A stretch of DNA of 29,223 nucleotides, taken from positions 1-29,223 of the forward strand of contig JBCBQC010000078.1 in the NCBI GenBank assembly GCA_039820405.1. The letters are read 5' to 3'. The notes below the pieces were generated by a model that made no database searches, had not been told where the DNA came from, and saw only the letters and a program-made list of their open reading frames with translations. This DNA is from CALLVY01 sp937899855. Lineage in GTDB: Bacteria > Bacteroidota > Bacteroidia > Chitinophagales > Saprospiraceae. Both the position numbers and the translations under genes were made by a program. Below, one piece after another: positions 23,337 to 29,223 of this stretch; the stretch's first letter is position 1; every line of letters starts with the position of its first letter.

Positions 23337-25181
23337 TCACGTCGGGCTAACCTGCCGCCCCATGTACACCAACTGGGTGCCCTCCGGGACCATTAGCTGT
23401 TCAAAACGGGTGGGAATCAAATCCAACTTGCCGTCCAGGTGCTTGAGAAAGAGCGGTACCTGATCGTGGGCCTTTTTCATCCGGCGGAGCAGTTCCACAA
23501 AGACCTCGTTGGAGGGGAGGGGCAGTTCCTGGATCTGAGGGAAATCACGCGCCACTTCCAGGAGATTGATAAAATCATCAAAGGGGGAAAACAAACTTTC
23601 GCTGGGCAACTTTTCGGGATCGCTGCGGAGTTCCTCGGTAGTCATCAGCCGGAAAGAGCCCAATTCCCCAAAATTGCGTTGAAACTTTTTGATGGCGTAT
23701 TGATTGACCTCCGCACTGCTGGTCAGGGCCATGAGGTAGCCCACGTCTAGCAGGTCGAGTTCGTCGTCGAGGTCATCGTTGTAGATATTGGCCTGGACGG
23801 CTTCCAAACCCAGTTCCCGACAGTGGGCGATGTGGCTGGGGTTGTTGTCGACCATGACGACGTGGCGCTGGTTGTCCTGTAGGTAGCGACCGATCAGCCG
23901 CGCCGCCGCATTGGCCCCGATGATCATAATTCCCTCCGAACTCTTCATGATCAAGCCCAACTGCCGGGCGATAAAACGCGCCGTCGTCGCATTGAGCAAT
24001 ACCGTACCCAGTACGATCATAAAGACCAGTGGGGTAATGTACTCTGCCCCGGCTACTCCGTCGTTGACCAGCTTGATGCCAAACAAGGAGGCGATGCCCG
24101 CCGCCACAATCCCCCGGGGGCCCACCCAGGAGATGAACAGCTTTTCCTTAAAACCCAGCTCGCTCCCCCGCGTACTGAGAAAGACGCCCAGGGGCCGTAG
24201 CACCAGGATGACCACCAGGAAAAGCGCTCCGCAGCGCCAGTCCAGGAGCAGCAGGAGGTCTGCAATGTCGATATTGGCCGCCAGGAGGATAAAGAGGATG
24301 GAAATCAGGAGGATGCTGAGGGATTCCTTAAAAAAGAGAATGTCCTGGAGCTTGGGAACATCCAGATTACCGAGCACCATGCCCATCACCACCACCGTGA
24401 GCAGTCCCGATTCGTGGACCAGGGCATCCGATCCGACGAAGGCGCCCAGGACGAGGGCGAGGGTAAAGACGTTGAGGAGGTAGTGGGGTACCTGTTCGTA
24501 TTTGAGCAGTTGGTAGAGGAGCAGGGCCGCCGCGCCACCGATGAAGGCCCCGATGGCCAGGATTTTGACGAAGGTCAGCAGGGCGTGCGCCGTAAAGGCG
24601 ACGCCTTGTCCGCCCCCGGAGACGATAAATTCGAAGACCAGCACCGCCACCAGGGCTCCGATGGGGTCGATGAGGATGCCTTCCCACTTGAGGACGGTGG
24701 AAATATTGCGCTGTAGCGGGGTATTTTGGAGGATGGGGGCGATGACGGTGGGGCCGGTGACGATGATGAGCCCCGAAAAGAGGAAGGCGATGGTCCAGCT
24801 CAAGCCCATGAGGTAGTGAGCGGCCAGGCCCGCCCCCACAAAGGTTACGAGCGAGCCGATGCTGATCAGCTTGAGGATGGCGGGCCCCACGTCGCGAATT
24901 TCGCGGATGCGTAGGGTCAGTCCGCCTTCGAAGAGGATGATGCCGATGGCCAGCGAGACGAAGTAAAAGAGGTAATCGCCGGGGAAAAGGAAGTTGTTGC
25001 AGGCGCTCCGGCCCTCGTACATGGGCTGGATGAGCTTGCAGGCGTCGGGGCTGAACAGGGTGGAGAGGGGCCCCACCAGCAGGCCGATCAGAATGAGGGG
25101 TAAAATGGCTGGTACCTTCGTTCGCCAAGCCAACCACTGCGCCGTTATTCCCAAAATGATAATACCCGCTAGTTCGATCAT
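23337..25181 (-). CDS. Cation:proton antiporter with C-terminal TrkA-N (RCK-like) domain
   Basis: A 614-residue inner-membrane transporter. Residues ~1-400 form the Na+/H+ exchanger fold with about 12-13 membrane helices. The unwound-helix motif is VTGPTVIAPIL (141-151), replacing the TDPV of many members, and the ion-binding acid is D172 in WEGILIDPIGAL. Residues ~415-540 are a Rossmann-like NAD-binding domain starting IMIIGANAAARLIGRYL (G422), with the acidic end of strand 2 at VVMVDNN. A small C-terminal region follows. Nucleotide-binding tails gate transport in this group. It is encoded opposite to and ends 11 bases from the T9SS protein gene, and it shares a divergent promoter region with prfC. 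Ion preference (Na+ or K+) cannot be read. Confidence 0.88.
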   Translation of the reverse strand: MIELAGIIILGITAQWLAWRTKVPAILPLILIGLLVGPLSTLFSPDACKLIQPMYEGRSACNNFLFPGDYLFYFVSLAIGIILFEGGLTLRIREIRDVGPAILKLISIGSLVTFVGAGLAAHYLMGLSWTIAFLFSGLIIVTGPTVIAPILQNTPLQRNISTVLKWEGILIDPIGALVAVLVFEFIVSGGGQGVAFTAHALLTFVKILAIGAFIGGAAALLLYQLLKYEQVPHYLLNVFTLALVLGAFVGSDALVHESGLLTVVVMGMVLGNLDVPKLQDILFFKESLSILLISILFILLAANIDIADLLLLLDWRCGALFLVVILVLRPLGVFLSTRGSELGFKEKLFISWVGPRGIVAAGIASLFGIKLVNDGVAGAEYITPLVFMIVLGTVLLNATTARFIARQLGLIMKSSEGIMIIGANAAARLIGRYLQDNQRHVVMVDNNPSHIAHCRELGLEAVQANIYNDDLDDELDLLDVGYLMALTSSAEVNQYAIKKFQRNFGELGSFRLMTTEELRSDPEKLPSESLFSPFDDFINLLEVARDFPQIQELPLPSNEVFVELLRRMKKAHDQVPLFLKHLDGKLDLIPTRFEQLMVPEGTQLVYMGRQVSPT

Positions 25182-25210
25182 AGTAATTTAGAACAGTAAA
25201 TACAGGGACC

Positions 25211-25218
25211 CAAAGGTA
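25211..25218 (-). promoter_or_regulatory. -7 element (TACCTTTG) for the antiporter
   Basis: On the minus strand TACCTTTG matches TAnnTTTG and would give a leader of about 25 bases before the ATG at 25181. No clear TTG at -33. Confidence 0.45.
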
Positions 25219-25264
25219 ACATTATCTCCGGGCTTTCGTTCGACTATCTTCGGCTAAAAATCCT

Positions 25265-25272
25265 TACCTTTG
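25265..25272 (+). promoter_or_regulatory. -7 element (TACCTTTG) for prfC
   Basis: TACCTTTG on the plus strand, 48 bases before the prfC ATG at 25321. The identical octamer is used by the divergent antiporter gene 46 bases away. No clear TTG at -33. Confidence 0.45.
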
Positions 25273-25320
25273 CCGCCGTTTAGCGGTGGCCCAGGGCCCC
25301 GTACAAATCCGACTGCGATC

Positions 25321-26904
25321 ATGAGCAAGACTGTAGAAATCGAAAAAAGACGCACCTTCGGCATCGTTTCTCACCCGGATGCGGGTAAGACTACCCTGAC
25401 TGAGAAGCTGCTGTTGTTCGGTGGGGCCATCCAGGTGGCGGGGGCCGTAAAATCGAATAAGATCAAACGCGGGGCCACCTCCGACTTTATGGAAATCGAA
25501 CGCCAACGGGGCATCTCGGTGGCCACTTCGGTGATGGCCTTTGAATACGGCGGCCGCAAGATCAACATCCTGGATACCCCCGGTCACCAGGATTTTGCCG
25601 AAGATACCTTCCGCACCCTCACCGCGGTCGATAGCGTAATCGTGGTCATCGACGTGGCCAAGGGGGTGGAAACCCAAACCGAAAAGCTGGTGCGGGTTTG
25701 TCGGATGCGCAAGACGCCCATCATCGTGTTCATCAACAAGCTCGACCGCGAGGGAAAGGATGGTTTTGACCTACTCGACGAGATCGAACAGAAGCTTGGC
25801 CTAACGGTACAGCCCATGAGCTGGCCCATCGGGATGGGACAGCGTTTTCAGGGGGTATACAATCTGTACGAGCAAAACCTCCGACTTTTTCGGCCGCACA
25901 GCAAATTGACCGAGGAGGAAGAATACGTTCGCATCGACGATCTGGAAGATCCCGAGCTGGATCGCCAAGTGGGGGAGAAGGCGGCGGAAGAATTGCGGGA
26001 GGAGGCGCTGATGATCGAGGAGGTCTATCCCGGTTTTGATCAAGAAGCCTATTTGGAGGGCAACATCTCCCCGGTCTTTTTTGGTAGTGCCATCAACAAT
26101 TTTGGGGTCAAGGAGTTGCTCGATTGCTTCGTCCGCATCGCACCTTCCCCCCTGGCCCGCCAAACCGAGGAGCGCCTCGTCGAACCCGGCGAAGACCAGT
26201 TTACCGGCTTCGTCTTTAAAATCCACGCCAATATCGACCCCCGACACCGCGATCGGATTGCCTTTTTGCGCATCTGCTCCGGTAAGTTCGAACGCAACAC
26301 CAACTACCTCCACATCCGTCAAAACCGCAAGATGAAGTTTGCCAACCCGACTTCCTTTATGGCGGCGCGCAAGGAGGTCGTCGAGGAAGCTTACCCCGGC
26401 GACATCGTCGGGCTTTACGATTCGGGCAATTTTAAGATCGGCGATACCCTCACCGGTGGGGAGCAACTCCACTTCAAGGGCATTCCCAGTTTTTCGCCCG
26501 AGCAATTTCGCTACGTCAACAACGCCGACCCCCTCAAGGCCAAGCAACTCAACAAGGGCCTGACCCAATTGATGGACGAGGGCGTGGCGCAGTTGTTTGT
26601 CCGCGAGCAAAATGGCCGCAAGATCATCGGTACCGTGGGGGCGCTTCAATTTGACGTCATCCAGTACCGCCTCGAACACGAGTACGGCGCCAAGTGTACC
26701 TACGAGCCCATCAACCTCCACAAAGCCTGTTGGGTCTACTGCGAGGACGCCGAGGTGTTCCGCGCTTTTCGCAAGCGGCGCCAGCGCGACATGGCCATCG
26801 ATAAGGATGGCAAGGTGGTTTTTCTCGCCGAATCCGCCTGGGCCCTGCAAATGGCTCAGGAAAATTTCCCGGAGGTACAATTCTATTTCACCAGCGAGTT
26901 TTAA
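25321..26904 (+). CDS. prfC: Peptide chain release factor 3
   Basis: A 527-residue translational GTPase. RF3 removes RF1/RF2 from the ribosome after peptide release. The G motifs are SHPDAGKTT (17-25), RGISVATS with the switch I threonine, DTPGHQDF (85-92), and NKLD (139-142). The RF3 branch rather than EF-G is shown by RGATSDFMEIERQRGISVATSVM, GMGQRFQGVYNLYEQ and the C-terminal GALQFDVIQYRLEHEYGAKC. Length fits. ATG at 25321 gives MSKTVEIEKRRTFGIVSHPDAG; an in-frame TTG/CTG upstream lies within the promoter area. Glycyl-tRNA synthetase follows after 72 bases with two small inverted repeats (CGTGAC/GTCACG at 26910-26941 and TGATAA-A-TTATCA at 26945-26957) in the gap. Confidence 0.95.
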   Translation: MSKTVEIEKRRTFGIVSHPDAGKTTLTEKLLLFGGAIQVAGAVKSNKIKRGATSDFMEIERQRGISVATSVMAFEYGGRKINILDTPGHQDFAEDTFRTLTAVDSVIVVIDVAKGVETQTEKLVRVCRMRKTPIIVFINKLDREGKDGFDLLDEIEQKLGLTVQPMSWPIGMGQRFQGVYNLYEQNLRLFRPHSKLTEEEEYVRIDDLEDPELDRQVGEKAAEELREEALMIEEVYPGFDQEAYLEGNISPVFFGSAINNFGVKELLDCFVRIAPSPLARQTEERLVEPGEDQFTGFVFKIHANIDPRHRDRIAFLRICSGKFERNTNYLHIRQNRKMKFANPTSFMAARKEVVEEAYPGDIVGLYDSGNFKIGDTLTGGEQLHFKGIPSFSPEQFRYVNNADPLKAKQLNKGLTQLMDEGVAQLFVREQNGRKIIGTVGALQFDVIQYRLEHEYGAKCTYEPINLHKACWVYCEDAEVFRAFRKRRQRDMAIDKDGKVVFLAESAWALQMAQENFPEVQFYFTSEF

Positions 26905-26976
26905 CCCCCCGTGACGCTGAACTTTTTGACTCCAAGTCACGTACTGATAAATTATCATTAAAAAACACCCCCCACC

Positions 26977-28524
<1,548 letters not shown>

Positions 28525-28533
28525 AGCAAAGGA

Positions 28534-28546
28534 GCCCGCACTGGGC
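28534..28546. repeat. Small hairpin GCCC-GCACT-GGGC, sequence repeated at 29117-29128
   Basis: GCCC (28534-28537) pairs with GGGC (28543-28546). The 12-mer CCCGCACTGGGC recurs exactly at 29117-29128, inside the loop end of a much longer hairpin. Possibly a short genome-wide element. Confidence 0.5.
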
Positions 28547-28569
28547 AGACTACTACATTTCTTGCGCGC

Positions 28570-28610
28570 CCGAGTTTTTTCCTAAAATGGAGAAAACTCG
28601 GTTTTATTTT
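28570..28610 (+). terminator. Intrinsic terminator after glyS
   Basis: Nine perfect pairs (CCGAGTTTT at 28570-28578 with AAAACTCGG at 28593-28601), extended by two weaker pairs, with a ten-base loop, followed by TTTTATTTT. Confidence 0.88.
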
Positions 28611-29012
28611 GTTCGGGGAGGATATACGCGGCCATCATAACACTGAAAATACAGATCGCGCTTAGGGTTTGGGAAATGAGGAAAACCGCCAGAAGCTACC
28701 GTTTTGCGATTATTTGGAGGTGTTTTTATTTGGTAATCGAGTTAGTATACCGTTGATACTATGGCGTCGAGTTTATTTTAACGAATTATTTGTAGTAAAT
28801 GTCTGGATTTTTACAATTTTTTTAAAAAGTAATTATTGTGGATGGCTGTTGTTAGCATTAATGGTAGAAATTCGATATATTAGATCCATAACACAAAACT
28901 TTCCGGTTTAGCACTGTTCCTTCATTATCGAAGTAGATTCCCTTTTATCTCAATATTGAGGGACTGCTGCTGGAAGGTTTATCCATTATTTTTTCACCAA
29001 AATTTTCTAATC
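28611..29012. other. AT-rich stretch without a convincing gene
   Basis: Three successive 60-base lines from 28741 to 28920 contain 18, 16 and 21 G+C (27-35%), against about 58% in a sampled coding line of prfC. An 80-codon frame beginning with TTG at 28669 gives a hydrophobic peptide with no recognised pattern and is not called. No perfect TAnnTTTG was found. The stretch probably marks the start of an accessory or recently acquired locus and should hold the promoter of the small ORF at 29013. Confidence 0.6.
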
Positions 29013-29081
29013 ATGAAAAACTTAATTCAAGAGTTGGTAGAGAATACCCTTTCCACTACCTGCTGTAAGACTCAGTTCTAA
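29013..29081 (+). CDS. Putative 22-residue peptide with a C-terminal Thr-Thr-Cys-Cys motif
   Basis: An ATG-started frame of 22 codons. The first half (KNLIQELVEN) looks like a short amphipathic leader helix; the second half is LSTTCCKTQF, rich in Thr, Ser and Cys. It follows AT-rich DNA without another frame, and is followed 19 bases after the stop by a long hairpin and then by a new gene start at 29180 in the same direction. This layout resembles a small precursor-peptide gene ahead of modification genes, where a hairpin lowers downstream transcription. It could equally be an attenuator leader peptide with consecutive Thr and Cys codons, or not be translated. I recognise no family. A 22-residue chain is very short for leader plus core of known lanthipeptides. 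Confidence 0.45.
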   Translation: MKNLIQELVENTLSTTCCKTQF

Positions 29082-29100
29082 ACACTGATCGCTAAACGCA

Positions 29101-29141
29101 GGAAGAGTACCGTAGCCCCGCACTGGGCTTGGTACTCTTCC
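29101..29141 (+). promoter_or_regulatory. Long hairpin between the small peptide ORF and the next gene
   Basis: GGAAGAGTACC (29101-29111) pairs perfectly with GGTACTCTTCC (29131-29141). An inner AGCCC/GGGCT stem (29114-29118 with 29125-29129) closes a six-base loop. Sixteen pairs in all but no T run on either side, so it is not a standard terminator. An RNA-processing site, partial attenuator or protein-binding fold is more likely. Confidence 0.6.
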
Positions 29142-29179
29142 GCCAAAAAACTTAATTCGTGTAGACAAATATAATCATT

Positions 29180-29223
29180 ATGGTACAACAAATCGAGAGA
29201 AAATTCTCTCCCCTTGAAGAGGT
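29180..29223 (+). CDS. Start of an unidentified gene cut by the window end
   Basis: ATG at 29180 opens a frame (MVQQIERKFSPLEE) that runs off the window. It follows 38 bases after the hairpin, in the orientation of the small peptide ORF. Fourteen codons are too few to name a family; a peptide-modifying enzyme would fit the context but there is no direct support. Confidence 0.5.
   Translation, partial: MVQQIERKFSPLEE

Noticed and set aside
28669..28911. 80-codon TTG-started frame in the AT-rich stretch
   Set aside because: No recognised pattern, weak start, no upstream signal; hydrophobicity follows from T-rich codons.
29101..29141. Standard intrinsic terminator
   Set aside because: No T run follows the stem on either strand.

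Overview
The window comes from a member of the Bacteroidota with fairly high GC (one sampled coding line is 35/60 G+C), most likely of the Lewinella/Saprospira type. The phylum-level call rests on several signs seen here. There is a secreted protein with a C-terminal type IX secretion sorting domain, a PUR/DUF3276 protein, a propeller/Y_Y_Y/LytS-type sensor kinase next to a LytTR regulator, a PspC protein with a DUF2807-like C-terminus, and repeated TTG-N20-TAnnTTTG promoters. The genus-level call is inference.

Layout. 1-3330: HU-family protein, a cystathionine gamma-synthase/lyase, a PUR-domain protein with an extra C-terminal helical domain, and RadC. 3477-7054: an MsbA-like ABC exporter, a small membrane protein and a membrane-anchored family 2 glycosyltransferase. 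7130-9103: gyrB on the minus strand. 9385-16243: a tightly spaced plus-strand run of one-piece sensor kinase, LytTR regulator, cytochrome P450 and TsaE, followed by alanine dehydrogenase with a probable promoter of its own. 16510-19098: a PadR regulator overlapping a PspC membrane protein whose C-terminal half is in another frame. 19237-23325: a ClbS/DfsB-like protein, a pyridoxamine-phosphate-oxidase-like protein, an AraC regulator, a YbhB-like secreted protein, an internally shortened Uma2 nuclease and a T9SS-exported repeat protein. 23337-25181 (minus): a cation:proton antiporter with a nucleotide-binding domain. 25321-28524: release factor 3 and glycyl-tRNA synthetase. After a strong terminator the last 600 bases become AT-rich (27-35% G+C in three lines counted by hand). 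They hold a 22-codon ORF ending in a Cys-Cys motif, a long hairpin, and the start of another gene cut by the window edge.

Most of the window is chromosomal housekeeping and signalling. The parts most worth a second look are: (a) the 22-residue Cys-Cys peptide, hairpin and downstream gene at the right edge, which have the layout of a modified-peptide (RiPP) locus or an attenuator leader; (b) the broken or frameshifted PspC-DUF2807 gene; (c) two promoters, for gyrB and padR, whose -7 element lies exactly four bases before the start codon and so predicts leaderless mRNAs; (d) a P450 inside a two-component system transcription unit; (e) the Uma2 gene that lacks its central segment. No CRISPR array, rRNA, tRNA, insertion sequence or prophage was recognised.
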